Numbered from the stretch's first letter, positions 19,745 through 31,676 are shown. The stretch is 64,000 nucleotides of DNA from Lysobacter stagni (GCF_030053425.1 NZ_JASGBI010000001.1:216001-280000), one strand, 5' to 3'. The notes: a model not told the origin generated them from the sequence alone. Translations and numbers: made by a program.

Positions 19745-20531
19745 GACGCCGCTCCCTTGGCCGGCGTGGCATTCGGCGCCGTCGGCGCGGTGGCATCAGT
19801 GGCGGCCGGCGCACCCGGAGCCGCTGCCGGCTGCGTGGCGGCGCCTTCCGGCGTGGTACCCGGAGCCGGCGTCGCGGCACCCGCTGCCGGGGCAGCACCC
19901 GCGGTGGCGGCGGCGCCGGTGGACTGGGCGATCTGCGCGGCAGGCGTCGGAGCGTCCGGCACGCCGTCGCCGTCCTCGTCCTTCGGCGCGTTCGGGTTGG
20001 CCAGCTTGACCTGCAGCTTGAACTGGTACGGCAGGCCCTTGTCCGCGCCCTTGGCCTCGATGATCGACAGGTCAGGGCTGGTCATCCAGCCCGAGCCTTC
20101 GAGGTTGCGCATGTAGGTACTGACGCGTGCGTTGGACTGCGCGCGGCCTTCCAGAGTGAGCGTCTCGTTGTCCTGCTTGATCGAGGTCAGCACCGCGCCG
20201 TCGGGGATCGTGCGCACCAGCGAATCGAACAGGTGCACCATCTGCGAGCGATTGGCCTGCAGCTTCTCGATCACTTCCTTGCGGGCCAGCAGCTTGGCTT
20301 TCTTCGCCTCAAGCAGCTTGATCTCTTCGTTCTTGGCCTTGACCTCGTCGATCTGCTGCTGGACGTACGCGTTGCGTTCGTTCTGCCCGTCGATCTGGCC
20401 GCTGTAGTAGCTGGCGATGATGAACGACAGGATCACCGCGCCAAGCGCGAAGCAGCCGAACATCACGGCGAATTCCTTCTGCCGTTGCTTGCGGCGCTCT
20501 TCGCGCCACGGGAGGAGGTTGATGCGTGCCA

Positions 20532-20532
<1 letters not shown>
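19741..20532 (-). CDS. pilN: Type IV pilus inner-membrane protein PilN
   Basis: A 263-residue bitopic protein. Its first residues, MARINLLPWREERRKQRQ, are the conserved PilN motif that binds cytoplasmic PilM. One membrane helix, a coiled coil and a periplasmic fimbrial-assembly domain follow. The last 70 residues are an unusual Ala/Pro/Thr-rich low-complexity tail not needed in most PilN proteins. ATG 20532 overlaps the pilM stop by one base; the longer frame upstream lies within pilM. Confidence 0.94.
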
Positions 20533-21605
<1,073 letters not shown>

Positions 21606-21642
21606 TCACAGGCGCTTACGTGCGCTTCGTGTGACCCCGCTT

Positions 21643-21671
21643 TAAATAACCAAGTTTGCACAGACTGGCAA
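21643..21671 (-). promoter_or_regulatory. Candidate sigma-70 promoter of pilMNOPQ
   Basis: On the minus strand a TTGCCA element (21666-21671) is separated by 17 bases from TATTTA (21643-21648), in an AT-richer patch of the pilM/mrcA divergent region. The match to the -10 consensus is partial, so this is a prediction. Confidence 0.4.
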
Positions 21672-21794
21672 CCGTTTCGTGCGGAATTGCCTTACTGCGT
21701 CACTTTCCACCCTCTTACGGCGTGCCTTGACCCACGTCCCGGGACCCGGGCCGCGCGGTCTGGATGGCTTAAAAATCCCCGTCCCCTGCTCCTC

Positions 21795-21800
21795 TATACT
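21795..21800 (+). promoter_or_regulatory. Candidate -10 element of mrcA
   Basis: TATACT lies about 36 bases before the mrcA ATG, which would give a leader of roughly 30 bases. No convincing -35 element is seen at the expected distance. Confidence 0.4.
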
Positions 21801-21835
21801 CCACGCCCACTACACCCGCAATCGGAATCTGCTTG

Positions 21836-24325
21836 ATGCCCCGTATACGCCGCCTGCTGCGCTGGGCGCTGTTCGCGCTTGCCGGCCTGGCCCTGCTTGG
21901 CGCCATCGCCCTGGGCACCCTGTACTACCTGGTGGCTCCCAAACTCCCCGACGTGGAGACCCTGCGGACCGTCGAGATGCAGGAGCCGATGTACGTCTAC
22001 GCCAAGGACGGGCGCCTCATGGCGCTGTTCGGCGAGACCCGTCGCTACCCGGTCTCCATCCAGGACGTGCCCGAACGCCTCAAGCAGGCCTTCCTGGCGA
22101 TCGAGGACGCGCGCTTCTACAAGCACCATGGCGTCGACTTCAAGGGCGTGGCACGCGCGGTTTGGCTCATCGCCACCACCGATGCAAAGCGCGTGCCGGG
22201 CGGCTCGACGATCACGCAGCAGGTCGCGCGCCAGTTCTTCCTCAGCAACGAGTACAGCTACACGCGCAAGCTGGCCGAGATGCTGACGGCGATGCGCATG
22301 GAGCGCGAGCTGAGCAAGGACGAGATCTTCGAGCTCTACCTCAACAAGAGCTTCTTCGGCAATCGCGCCTATGGCGTGGCGGCCGCGGCGGAATTCTATT
22401 ACGGCAAGAAGCTCAACGAGCTGGCGCTGGACGAGATGGCGTCGCTGGCCGGCATTCCGAAGTTCCCGTCCAGCGGCAACCCGCTGAGCAATCCGGAACG
22501 CGCCAAGTACCGCCGCGACTACATCCTCGATCGCATGGTCGAGCTGCGCTTCATCACCGCCGCCGAAGCCGCGCAGGCCAAGGCCGTGCCGATGCATGCG
22601 ACGCCGCATGAGCGTCCGGTCGAGGTGTATGCCCCGTACGTGGCCGAAATGGTGCGCCAGGAGATGGTCGCCCGCTTCGGCAATGAAGCCCTGACCCAGG
22701 GCTACCACGTCACCACCACCATCGACCCGGTGCTGCAGGCCGCGGCCGACAAGGCGGTCCGCGACGGCCTGGGCGTGTACGACCGCCGCCACGGCTGGCA
22801 CGGCGCCGAACAGCATTTCGACCTGGCCGCCGACGAGGATGCCACCACCGCGCGTGCGCGCCTGCGCAACATCGTGCCGCAGGCGACCCTGCAGCCGGCG
22901 CTGGTGCTGGGCGTGGAAGGCGGCGACGCGCGCGTGGCGCTGGCCGACGGCACCGAAGTCCGCCTGACCGCCGATCGCGGCTTCGCCGGGCGCTCGCCCG
23001 GCAGCCTGGTGAAGCGCGGCGACGTGGTGCGTGTCAGCCCGGTCGAGGCGCCGGCGCCCAAGCCCGGCCAGCCGGCGGACCCGGTGGTCTACCGCCTGGA
23101 CCAGATCCCGCAGGCGCAGGCCGCGCTGGTGTCGCTTGAGCCGTCCAACGGTGCGCTGCGTGCGCTTTCCGGTGGCTTCAGCTTCGCGGGCGCCAAGTTC
23201 AACCGCGCCACCCAGGCACGTCGCCAGCCGGGCTCGAGCTTCAAGCCGTTCGTGTACTCGGCGGCGTTCGAGCGCGGCTTCAACCCGGCGTCCGTCGTGC
23301 TGGACGCACCGGTCGTATTCAAGGATCGCCGCGGCCATATCTGGCGTCCGCAGAACGACACCGGCAATTTCGCCGGCCCGATGCGCCTGCGCGAGGCGAT
23401 GGTGCAGTCGCGCAACCTGGTTTCGGTGCGCCTGCTCGACGCCATCGGCGTGGACTACGCACGCAAGTACATCAGCCACTTCGGCTTCGACGAAGCCGAA
23501 CTCCCGCCCAACCTCTCGATGTCGCTGGGCACCGCCTCGCTGACGCCGATGTCGGTGGCGCGCGGCTTCGCCACGTTCGCCAACGGCGGTTTCCGCATCA
23601 CGCCCTGGTACATCGATGAAGTGAAGGACCGCGAGGGCGCGGTGGTGTTCAAGGAGAAGCCCGCGGTCGCCTGCCCGCAGTGCGAGAACCCGGGCGGCGT
23701 GGGCCGCGTCGTGCAGCAGACGGCCGTCGTGGACGGCTTCAACCTCGGCCCGACCGCCGCGCCGGCGCAGCCCGCGCAGACCGAAGCGCCGAAGGACGAG
23801 CCGAAGAAGCCGGAGATCGACACGCGCAACATGGTGCTGGCACCGCGCGCGATCGACAGCCGCATCGCCTACCAGATCGTCTCGATGCTGCGCGACGTGG
23901 TGAAGCGCGGCACGGGCACGCCGGCGAAGGTGCTCGAGCGCGACGATATCGGCGGCAAGACCGGTTCGACCAATGACCACCGCGACGCCTGGTTCTCGGG
24001 CCTGGGCGGCCCGTACGTGACCACGGTCTGGGTCGGCCGCGACAACTACAAGTCGCTGGGCTACCGCGAGTACGGCGGCAAGGCCGCACTGCCGATCTGG
24101 ATCGACTACATGCGAGTGGCGCTGAAGGACCAGCCGCTGGCCACCAACGACGTGCCCGAGGGCATGGTGAAGGTGTCGGTCTCGGCCAGTGGCGCGCTGA
24201 TCCCGGGCGAAGGCGGCGGCATCGTCGAATGGGTCAAGGCCGAAGATCTGGACAAGATGCAGAACTACGTCGACTACGGCCCGGAAGAAGCCGCGCCGAC
24301 CGAGGAAGAGTTCGACATTTTCTGA
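21836..24325 (+). CDS. mrcA: Penicillin-binding protein 1A (bifunctional transglycosylase/transpeptidase)
   Basis: An 829-residue class A penicillin-binding protein that polymerises and cross-links peptidoglycan in the periplasm. It has an N-terminal membrane anchor (residues 11-33), a GT51 domain with catalytic glutamate in [13 protein letters not shown] (near residue 90), an OB-like insertion, and a transpeptidase domain with SSFK (serine 467), SRN and KTG (708-710). ATG 21836 is used rather than the TTG one codon earlier. Divergence from pilM is a conserved arrangement. A strong terminator follows the stop. Confidence 0.96.
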   Translation: MPRIRRLLRWALFALAGLALLGAIALGTLYYLVAPKLPDVETLRTVEMQEPMYVYAKDGRLMALFGETRRYPVSIQDVPERLKQAFLAIEDARFYKHHGVDFKGVARAVWLIATTDAKRVPGGSTITQQVARQFFLSNEYSYTRKLAEMLTAMRMERELSKDEIFELYLNKSFFGNRAYGVAAAAEFYYGKKLNELALDEMASLAGIPKFPSSGNPLSNPERAKYRRDYILDRMVELRFITAAEAAQAKAVPMHATPHERPVEVYAPYVAEMVRQEMVARFGNEALTQGYHVTTTIDPVLQAAADKAVRDGLGVYDRRHGWHGAEQHFDLAADEDATTARARLRNIVPQATLQPALVLGVEGGDARVALADGTEVRLTADRGFAGRSPGSLVKRGDVVRVSPVEAPAPKPGQPADPVVYRLDQIPQAQAALVSLEPSNGALRALSGGFSFAGAKFNRATQARRQPGSSFKPFVYSAAFERGFNPASVVLDAPVVFKDRRGHIWRPQNDTGNFAGPMRLREAMVQSRNLVSVRLLDAIGVDYARKYISHFGFDEAELPPNLSMSLGTASLTPMSVARGFATFANGGFRITPWYIDEVKDREGAVVFKEKPAVACPQCENPGGVGRVVQQTAVVDGFNLGPTAAPAQPAQTEAPKDEPKKPEIDTRNMVLAPRAIDSRIAYQIVSMLRDVVKRGTGTPAKVLERDDIGGKTGSTNDHRDAWFSGLGGPYVTTVWVGRDNYKSLGYREYGGKAALPIWIDYMRVALKDQPLATNDVPEGMVKVSVSASGALIPGEGGGIVEWVKAEDLDKMQNYVDYGPEEAAPTEEEFDIF

Positions 24326-24351
24326 TCGCGCATGGACACGTGACCGAACGG

Positions 24352-24379
24352 AACGCCGGGCCCTGCCCGGCGTTTCTTT
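24352..24379 (+). terminator. Rho-independent terminator of mrcA
   Basis: A 9-bp perfect stem (24352-24360 with 24366-24374) with a five-base loop is followed by TTTCTTTG, 26 bases after the mrcA stop. The stem plus T-rich tail is the classical form. Confidence 0.85.
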
Positions 24380-24541
24380 GTTCGTGCGGACGGTTGGCGT
24401 TCATGCTGGACGCCACCTGTCGACACCTCGCACACGCCGCGCACGGTAACGTCCCGGCGCGATAAAACATGTTAGCGTTCGCCTGCCGGTGCCCCGGTCG
24501 CGGCGAACCAGCGCCGTGTCGTGCCAGCCGCGGAGGTGACC

Positions 24542-25207
24542 ATGTCGCACGCCCGACAGCACGCTCATCAGCATGCGCAGACGCGCACCCGTGAGCGCCG
24601 CCACCGCCTCGCACACGAAGCCGCGCGCCTCATGGCGGAAAGCGGCATCCGCGATTACCACCAGGCCAAGCTCAAGGCCGCCGAACGCCTGGGCATCTTC
24701 GACGATGCATCGCTGCCGCGGAATCGGGAAATCGAGGACGCGCTGCGCGAATACCAGCGTCTGTTCCAGCGCGAGAACGTGCCCGCACTGCGACAACGTC
24801 GCGAGGCAGCATTGCGCGCGATGGAGTTCTTCCATGCGTTCCAGCCGCGACTGGTCGGGCCGGTGCTCGACGGCACCGCGGACACGCGCAGCCCGGTATC
24901 GCTGCAGCTGTTCCACGACGATCCCGACGCTGCACCGCGCTTCCTCGAACAGCATCGCATCCCGGTCGAATCGCGCAGTCGCCGCCTGCGCCTGGACCGC
25001 GAACGCATGGCCGACTTCCCGGTGTGGGTGTTCAGCGCGGAAGAGCTGTCGTTCGACCTTACGGTGCTTCCGCTGGACCTGTTGCGCCAGGCGCCGTTGT
25101 CGAGCGTCGATGAGAAGCCGATGAAGCGTGCGGGCATCGCGCAGGTGCGGCAACTGCTGGCCGACGAGGAAATCCTGGGTTACGAACGCGGCAGCGAAAC
25201 GGACTGA
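24542..25207 (+). CDS. Conserved hypothetical protein
   Basis: A 221-residue soluble protein that I do not recognise by name. The N-terminus is His/Arg/Gln-rich and helical (MSHARQHAHQHAQTRTRERR), followed by a charged helical region (EIEDALREYQRLFQRENV), a middle part with PRLVGPVLDGTADTRSPVSL, and a C-terminal segment ending in LPLDLLRQAPLSSVDEKPMK. The ordered, charged composition and a perfect Shine-Dalgarno GGAGGTGA at 24532-24539 before ATG 24542 argue for a real gene. It has no signal peptide or membrane segment. It runs convergent with the small membrane gene that follows. Confidence 0.75.
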   Translation: MSHARQHAHQHAQTRTRERRHRLAHEAARLMAESGIRDYHQAKLKAAERLGIFDDASLPRNREIEDALREYQRLFQRENVPALRQRREAALRAMEFFHAFQPRLVGPVLDGTADTRSPVSLQLFHDDPDAAPRFLEQHRIPVESRSRRLRLDRERMADFPVWVFSAEELSFDLTVLPLDLLRQAPLSSVDEKPMKRAGIAQVRQLLADEEILGYERGSETD

Positions 25208-25214
25208 CGCAGAA

Positions 25215-25814
25215 TCACGCCGCCGTGCGCTGCTGCGCGACACGACGCGCATCGAAGCCGAAAACGTTGAGTTCGATCACCACGAACGCGGTGAGCCAGA
25301 GCAGTGCGTCCCAGCTGTCCAGCCAGGCGGCGTGAGGATCCTGTTCGCCGAATCCCATGACCGTCCAGGTCAGCAGGAAGCCGATCAACGCCAGGTACAG
25401 CCCGGCGGCCATGAAGCGGCGAACGCGATGCAGGCGCACGGCGGACGCGGGCAATCGCACTTCCAGTTCGAGCAGCGCGATCACGCCCAGCCAGACCGTC
25501 TCGTTGGCGAAATCCAGCCACACGCGTTCCAGCGCGTAACCGACCACCGCGACCACGACGGCCACTGCCGCCAGCAGGCGCACGCCATGCAGCACGGGCA
25601 GCCAGCGCGCGGGCAACCGCCAGCCGCCGGTTTCCCATTCGAACAGCAACAGCAGGACCAGCCACGCCGCTGTGTCGATGAGCTCGGTGAGCCGCCCGTA
25701 CAGCGCGTACAGGACGACATCCATCGCCAGCAGGGCGTAGATCAGCCATTTGAAAACGACGAAGCCGCGGCGGTGCCGCGGCTTCGGGGCGTCGTCGGCG
25801 CGAACGCCGGACAC
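25215..25814 (-). CDS. Small integral membrane protein, ion-channel-like topology
   Basis: A protein of up to 199 residues with about five or six hydrophobic helices (FKWLIYALLAMDVVLYALYG, AAWLVLLLLFEWETGG, RLLAAVAVVVAVVGYAL, FMAAGLYLALIGFLLTWTVM, LLWLTAFVVIELNVFGFDA). No named family is recognised. GTG 25814, five bases after the citrate synthase stop, gives the full first helix. However, a strong hairpin at 25761-25785 falls inside the first 20 codons, so translation might begin at ATG 25724 instead. The start is therefore uncertain while the reading frame is well supported. Confidence 0.6.
   Translation of the reverse strand: MSGVRADDAPKPRHRRGFVVFKWLIYALLAMDVVLYALYGRLTELIDTAAWLVLLLLFEWETGGWRLPARWLPVLHGVRLLAAVAVVVAVVGYALERVWLDFANETVWLGVIALLELEVRLPASAVRLHRVRRFMAAGLYLALIGFLLTWTVMGFGEQDPHAAWLDSWDALLWLTAFVVIELNVFGFDARRVAQQRTAA
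25761..25785 (-). terminator. Terminator-like hairpin after gltA, inside the next gene
   Basis: A perfect 10-bp stem (25761-25770 with 25776-25785) and a five-base loop, followed on the minus strand by GTCGTTTTC, lies 35 bases past the gltA stop. It has the position and shape of a gltA terminator but overlaps the first codons of the downstream membrane protein, so it may attenuate that gene. Confidence 0.6.
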
Positions 25815-25819
25815 GTTGC

Positions 25820-27124
<1,305 letters not shown>

Positions 27125-27415
27125 GAAAGCACTCCTCAAGTCTGCATGCCGCCACAGACGCGGCACGGAGCGGGGACGGGGGTCACGGTGCAGACGGCAC
27201 CGCGATCCATGAATTATCGCACAACGTCCCCGAGCACTGACTCGGACTTTGGTGGGATAGGCAGTGCCGCGCGGCCTGCCGAACGCCCTGCCCACGGACG
27301 GCGGGGCCGGCACTTCGGAGACGGGCGCACGCCGCCAAGGGCGGCATCCCAAGGGAGCGCGATGCTCGCGTGATCGACCTGGCGAAGACCCGCCTTCATC
27401 ACGAACACGCAAACG

Positions 27416-27443
27416 ACGACGGCCACCTTCCGGCAGCCGTCGT
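27416..27443 (-). terminator. Hairpin downstream of rpmE
   Basis: An 8-bp stem (27416-27423 with 27436-27443) with a 12-base loop that can pair further lies about 80 bases after the L31 stop, in the 401-base gap between rpmE and gltA. The T tract is poor (CGTTTGC). Apart from the gltA promoter region and the Shine-Dalgarno next to 27124, nothing else is recognisable in this gap. Confidence 0.4.
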
Positions 27444-27525
27444 GGATACAGTGATCACACCCTGCCTCGGCGAACCGGAACGGGTGCAGTGGGTCAGGGC
27501 CGCGCCATCAGCGCAGCACCGGACC

Positions 27526-27771
27526 TCACTTCTGCGCGTAGCGCTTGCGGAACTTGTCGACGCGACCGCTGGTATCCATGATCTTGTGCTTGCCCGTATA
27601 GAACGGGTGCGACGCCGAGCTGATGTCGACCTTGATCAGGGGGTACTCGTTGCCGTCTTCCCACTTGATCGTCTCCTTGCTGCCAAGGGTCGAACGGGTG
27701 AGGAACTGGAAGTCAGTGGTGACGTCCTGGAAAACGACTTCGCGGTAGTCGGGATGGATGCCGGCCTTCAT
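27526..27771 (-). CDS. rpmE2: 50S ribosomal protein L31 type B
   Basis: An 81-residue ribosomal protein of the large subunit. It begins [17 protein letters not shown], has the conserved [20 protein letters not shown] and ends in the basic [12 protein letters not shown]. There is no cysteine at all, so the CXXC zinc site of the A-type L31 is missing, which defines type B (the form usable under zinc limitation). ATG 27771 is chosen as the conserved start; an upstream ATG in the same frame would add 21 unrelated residues. Confidence 0.95.
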   Translation of the reverse strand: MKAGIHPDYREVVFQDVTTDFQFLTRSTLGSKETIKWEDGNEYPLIKVDISSASHPFYTGKHKIMDTSGRVDKFRKRYAQK

Positions 27772-27852
27772 GGCACTCACCAAATCATTCGGGGAAAGCG
27801 CGGCAGTATAGCGGCCGACCCCAGCCCTGTGCAAGCCCGGGCCACGCCTGAC

Positions 27853-28785
27853 TCAGCGGGCCGCCAGGGCCCGCTGGATCAGGCCTTCGAAACGGGCCTG
27901 GTCGTAGCGCAACAGGATCCGGAACCGGTCCGGGCGACCGCTTTCACGCCGCCAGTCGACCACGGTCATGCCGCGGGCCGGGCCATGTCCCAGTTCCACT
28001 TCCAGCGGCCGTGTTTCTTCCTCGACCACGCCTTCGGGTTCCAGTGCGAACGCCATGCCCAGCGCGTCGGCGGCGAACCAGTGATCGCCGCGGCGATCGG
28101 CGGACCATTCGCGGGTCTTCTTCGAGATGCGATCGTAGAAACGGGCGCGCTCGGAATCGGCCGCAAGCCATTCGAGCACGCGCTCGTGCAGCAGGCCGTG
28201 CGCGATGGTGGCCTCCCAGTCCGCCAGCTCGACCTGCGGGAAGGCTTCGAACACGATGTGCGCCGCTTCCGGATCGAAGTAGACGTTGAATTCCGCGGCG
28301 GGCGTGATGTTGCCGTGCGCGGTGACCGCACCGCCCATCACCACGAAGCGCGCAACGCGCTGCGGCAGCGTCGGATCCAGCTTGAGCGCCAGCGCGACGT
28401 TGGTCAGCGGCCCCAACGCGACCAGCAACAGCTTGCCGGCGTGCTCGTGCGAGAGCCGCAGGATGGCCTGCGCCGCATGTTCGGTTTCGACCTGGCGCGA
28501 CGGCGTGCCGTAATCGATGTCGCCGAAGCCGTTCTCGCCGTGCACGTAGCCGGCGTCCGGCGCCGGGTGCAGCAGCGGGCCGGGGCAGCCGGCGAACACG
28601 GGCACGTCGACGCCCGCGACTTCGCACAACTTCAGCGCATTGCGCACGGTGTGACCCAGGCCCACGTTGCCGGCGGCAATGGTCAGCCCGACCACGCGGT
28701 GGCGCGTGTCGTTGAAGGCCATGAGCAGTGCGAGCGCGTCGTCCACGCCCGGGTCGGTGTCGATCAGCAGGGGGATGGTATCCAT
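27853..28785 (-). CDS. Nucleoside hydrolase (inosine/uridine-preferring type)
   Basis: A 310-residue enzyme that hydrolyses the N-glycosidic bond of ribonucleosides. The N-terminal calcium-binding motif is IDTDPGVDDALAL, and other family blocks are VALGPLTNVALALKL, FVVMGGA and AAEFNVYFDPEAA, ending in the active-site histidine region DHWFAADALGMAFAL. It is probably a cytoplasmic salvage enzyme. The start at ATG 28785 directly precedes the conserved strand. It lies seven bases after the cutC stop in a minus-strand run with glycosylasparaginase and glucokinase genes. Confidence 0.92.
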   Translation of the reverse strand: MDTIPLLIDTDPGVDDALALLMAFNDTRHRVVGLTIAAGNVGLGHTVRNALKLCEVAGVDVPVFAGCPGPLLHPAPDAGYVHGENGFGDIDYGTPSRQVETEHAAQAILRLSHEHAGKLLLVALGPLTNVALALKLDPTLPQRVARFVVMGGAVTAHGNITPAAEFNVYFDPEAAHIVFEAFPQVELADWEATIAHGLLHERVLEWLAADSERARFYDRISKKTREWSADRRGDHWFAADALGMAFALEPEGVVEEETRPLEVELGHGPARGMTVVDWRRESGRPDRFRILLRYDQARFEGLIQRALAAR

Positions 28786-28792
28786 CGACCGA

Positions 28793-29548
28793 TTATGCCG
28801 GCCCCACGTGACGGAATTCGAGCGCTTCGCGCAGCGCGCGCACGATCGAGGCATCGCTTTCCAGGCGATCGCCGTCCAGCCCCGGCAGGTCGTGGCGATG
28901 GCGCATGCGCGAGACACGCACCGCCTTCGCCGACGCATGCACTTCGCGCACCCCGCTGCGCTGCACGAACGGCGCCACGTTGTCCGGCGTGATGCCTGCC
29001 CCCGCCATGATGCCAATGCGCCCCTGCGCGCGCTGCGCCAGCGCGGCGAGCCGGTCGACACCCTCGGGCGCGCTCGCTCGCCCACCGGAGGTGAGCACAC
29101 GTTCGCAGCCCAGCGCGATCACCGCCTCCAGCGCGTCGTCGAGGTCGTGCGCCACATCGAACGCGCGATGAAAGGTCACCCCCAACGGGCCCGCGGCTTC
29201 GATGAGCTCGCGGCAGGTGGTGAGATCGACTGCGCCGTCGGCATCCAGCGCACCGATCACCACGCCGTCGCACCCCAGCCGCGCGCACATGGCGATGTCG
29301 CGCAGCATCGTTTCGCGCTCCAGCGTGTCGTAGAGGAAATCGCCCGCGCGAGGACGGATCAGCACGTACAGCGGAATGCGCAGGCGTTCGCGCGCCATCG
29401 CCAGCGTGCCGTACGAAGGCGTGCAGCCGCCCTCGCCCAGGTTCTCGCACAACTCGACGCGATCGGCGCCGCCCTCCTGTGACGCCAGCGCGGAGGCGAG
29501 CGAATTGGCCGCGATCTCCAGCGTCACGCGGACGTTCGCGGCGATCAT
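28793..29548 (-). CDS. cutC: CutC family protein
   Basis: A 251-residue TIM-barrel protein of the CutC family. Conserved segments are GGADRVELCENLGEGGCTPS, LIRPRAGDFLYD, GVTFHRAFD, VLTSGGRASA and IMAGAGITPDNV. The family was named for copper homeostasis, but the catalytic or binding role remains unsettled. The start overlaps the upstream glycosylasparaginase stop (ATGA at 29545-29548), suggesting linked expression with that amidase rather than with metal transport genes. Confidence 0.92.
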   Translation of the reverse strand: MIAANVRVTLEIAANSLASALASQEGGADRVELCENLGEGGCTPSYGTLAMARERLRIPLYVLIRPRAGDFLYDTLERETMLRDIAMCARLGCDGVVIGALDADGAVDLTTCRELIEAAGPLGVTFHRAFDVAHDLDDALEAVIALGCERVLTSGGRASAPEGVDRLAALAQRAQGRIGIMAGAGITPDNVAPFVQRSGVREVHASAKAVRVSRMRHRHDLPGLDGDRLESDASIVRALREALEFRHVGPA

Positions 29549-30552
29549 GTCTGTTCGGTCTGGTACACCGAGGCCGAGTCGTGCAGGCGATCATGCGGAC
29601 CCGGCGAGCCATCCTGCATCGCATAGACGAAGCCGCGATGCAGCGCGAAGGCGCCGACTTCACCGGCCTTGTTCATCGCCAGGAAGCACACCTGCAGCGT
29701 CTTGCTGGCCTCGGGCCGCTTGCGCACGACGCGGTCGATGGCTTCGCGGCAGGCATCGGCCGGCGAGCGCCCCTGCCGCATCAGTTCGACCACCAGGAAG
29801 CTGGCCGCGTTGCGCACCATTTCCTCGCCGACGCCCGACGCGGTGGCCGCACCCACCTCGTTATCCACGTACAGGCCCGCACCGACGATGGGACTGTCGC
29901 CGACGCGGCCGTGCAGTTTCCACGCCATGCCGCTCGTGGTGCATGCACCGGCGAGCCGGCCGTTCGCATCGATCGCGAGGATGCCCAGCGTGTCGTGGTT
30001 GGTCTTGTCGCCCGGCCGGGCCTGGCGCTCAGCGTTGATCTGCGGCGCGTACCGCGAGGTCTTGAGCCACTCGCGCCACGCCTGGCGCGCCTGGTCGGTG
30101 AGCAGTGGTGTCTTCTCGAAGCCCTGCGCCACGGCGAACTGCTGCGCGCCGGCGCCCACCAGCATCACGTGCGGGGTCTTCTCCATCACCGCGCGCGCCA
30201 CCGAAACCGGATGCGCGATGTCCTCCAGCGCGGCCACCGCACCGCAACGTCCGTCGCCGTCCATGATGCTGGCATCGAGCGTCAGCACGCCGTCGCGGTC
30301 CGGGTTGCCGCAGCGACCCACCGTCGGATTGCACAGGTCCGACTCTGCCCAGCGGGCGCCGGCCTCGACCGCGTCGAGCGCGCTGCCGCCACTGCCGAGC
30401 ACCTTCCACGCCGCGCGGTTCGCGCCCACGCCGAAGTCCCAGGTCGACACCACGCGCGCGCCGTTCGACGCCGAAGCGGCTCGCAGACGCGGTACGGCCG
30501 CAGCTCCCGCCGCGAGCAGCGAGGCCTGCAGGAATCGACGTCGATCGGTCAT
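29545..30552 (-). CDS. Glycosylasparaginase (N4-(beta-N-acetylglucosaminyl)-L-asparaginase)
   Basis: A 335-residue N-terminal nucleophile hydrolase that cleaves the GlcNAc-asparagine bond of N-linked glycopeptides. The precursor should cut itself before the threonine of NHDTLGILAID, making alpha and beta chains; the substrate site shows HGRVGDSPIVGAGLYVD and TASGVGEE. The N-terminus MTDRRRFLQASLLAAGAAAV has the twin-arginine pattern, so export by Tat is likely. ATG 30552 gives exactly this signal; the frame upstream overlaps glucokinase. It is coupled to cutC. Confidence 0.9.
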   Translation of the reverse strand: MTDRRRFLQASLLAAGAAAVPRLRAASASNGARVVSTWDFGVGANRAAWKVLGSGGSALDAVEAGARWAESDLCNPTVGRCGNPDRDGVLTLDASIMDGDGRCGAVAALEDIAHPVSVARAVMEKTPHVMLVGAGAQQFAVAQGFEKTPLLTDQARQAWREWLKTSRYAPQINAERQARPGDKTNHDTLGILAIDANGRLAGACTTSGMAWKLHGRVGDSPIVGAGLYVDNEVGAATASGVGEEMVRNAASFLVVELMRQGRSPADACREAIDRVVRKRPEASKTLQVCFLAMNKAGEVGAFALHRGFVYAMQDGSPGPHDRLHDSASVYQTEQT

Positions 30553-30574
30553 GCGTTGCGCCCCTTGAGGTGCG

Positions 30575-31594
30575 TCAGTAGCCGGAATGGCGCTCGTAGT
30601 ACCACGCCGCCGCGCCAACCAGCCCCAGCTGGCCGTGGTCCACCAGCCACACCGGCACGCGGGCGAGCACTTCGCCCAGCACGCCCTTGTTGGTGAAACG
30701 GGCGGCGAAATCGCTCTGCAGCAGGAACGGGCGGATCTGCGCGGGAATGCCTCCAGCCAGGTAGACCGCATCGGCACCGAAGGTGAGCGCGAGGTCGCCC
30801 GCCAGACTGCCGAGCAGCGCGCAGAACAGGCCCAGCGCTTCTCGCGCCTGTGCGTCGCTGGTCGACTGAGCGGCGGCGGCGATGGCCTCGGGCGTATCGA
30901 ACACGGGCGCGGCGCCGTCGAGATCGCACAACGCCTGATACGTGTTGACCAGCCCGGGCCCCGACAGCACGCGCTCGTTGTCCACATGCGGCCAACGCCG
31001 GAGCAGGCGTTCCATCAACGCAAGCTCGCGCGGCGTACCAACCGCGAGCGATGCGTGCCCGGCCTCGCTGGCCAGCACGCGTCGCGATGCGCCCTGCTGC
31101 AGCGTGCGCGGCAGGCACAGCGATGCGCCGAAGCCGGTGCCGGGACCGAGCACCAGCGCCGGACCCTCGCCGGCCTGCAGCGGGCCGCATACGCGCGTCA
31201 TCGCACCGACGTCGATGTAGGGCATCGCGCAGGCGACCGCTTCGAAATCGTTGAGCAGCGCCAGATAGGCGATGCCCGCTTCGCGCCGCGTGCTTTCCAC
31301 CGAAACGGCCCACGGCAGGTTGGCGTTGATCAGCGTGTCGCCTTCCAGGCGCCCGGCGATGGCCACGACCGCATGCGTGCGGTCGGCGTCGAAGGCGGCG
31401 GCGAAGTCGTCGAGGATGGCCGCCAGACTGGCGTACTCGGCGCAGGCATAGCGGCGATAGTCGAGGACATCCACCTTGCCTCCCGGACGCACCTGGACCA
31501 GGCCCAGGCGCGCATGCGTGCCGCCCACGTCGGCGGCGATGAACGGCGGCGAGCCGTGCCGGACGGGAGGGCTTTCGATCGGGGCGGAGATCAC
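30575..31594 (-). CDS. glk: Glucokinase
   Basis: A 339-residue sugar kinase (ROK-unrelated Glk family) that phosphorylates glucose with ATP. Motifs are FIAADVGGTHARLGLV (phosphate 1), INANLPWAVS, LLNDFEAVACA (catalytic aspartate), LGPGTGFGASL (phosphate 2) and SEAGHASLA. The C-terminus shows VYLAGGIPAQIRPFL. No ATG is present near the conserved start; GTG 31594 is the nearest good start and gives about 15 residues before the ATP-binding strand, although no clear ribosome-binding site precedes it. Confidence 0.92.
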   Translation of the reverse strand: MISAPIESPPVRHGSPPFIAADVGGTHARLGLVQVRPGGKVDVLDYRRYACAEYASLAAILDDFAAAFDADRTHAVVAIAGRLEGDTLINANLPWAVSVESTRREAGIAYLALLNDFEAVACAMPYIDVGAMTRVCGPLQAGEGPALVLGPGTGFGASLCLPRTLQQGASRRVLASEAGHASLAVGTPRELALMERLLRRWPHVDNERVLSGPGLVNTYQALCDLDGAAPVFDTPEAIAAAAQSTSDAQAREALGLFCALLGSLAGDLALTFGADAVYLAGGIPAQIRPFLLQSDFAARFTNKGVLGEVLARVPVWLVDHGQLGLVGAAAWYYERHSGY

Positions 31595-31676
31595 GGGGGA
31601 TGGTGTGGACAGCGACGGCGGGCGTCCATGATGCCCAATTCCGGCGGGCGCCTGCAGCCCGGCGTCGCAGAACGGC

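Noticed and set aside
21794..23980. A 728-codon open frame on the minus strand opposite mrcA
   Set aside because: The plus strand encodes every motif of penicillin-binding protein 1A; the other frame is an antisense shadow.
27264..27581. A 105-codon open frame in the rpmE-gltA gap
   Set aside because: It has Arg/Gly/Pro-rich random-like composition and runs through the rpmE terminator hairpin.
28793..29548. CutC called as a copper-binding protein
   Set aside because: There is no recognisable copper-site motif and the neighbours are not metal genes; only the family name is used.
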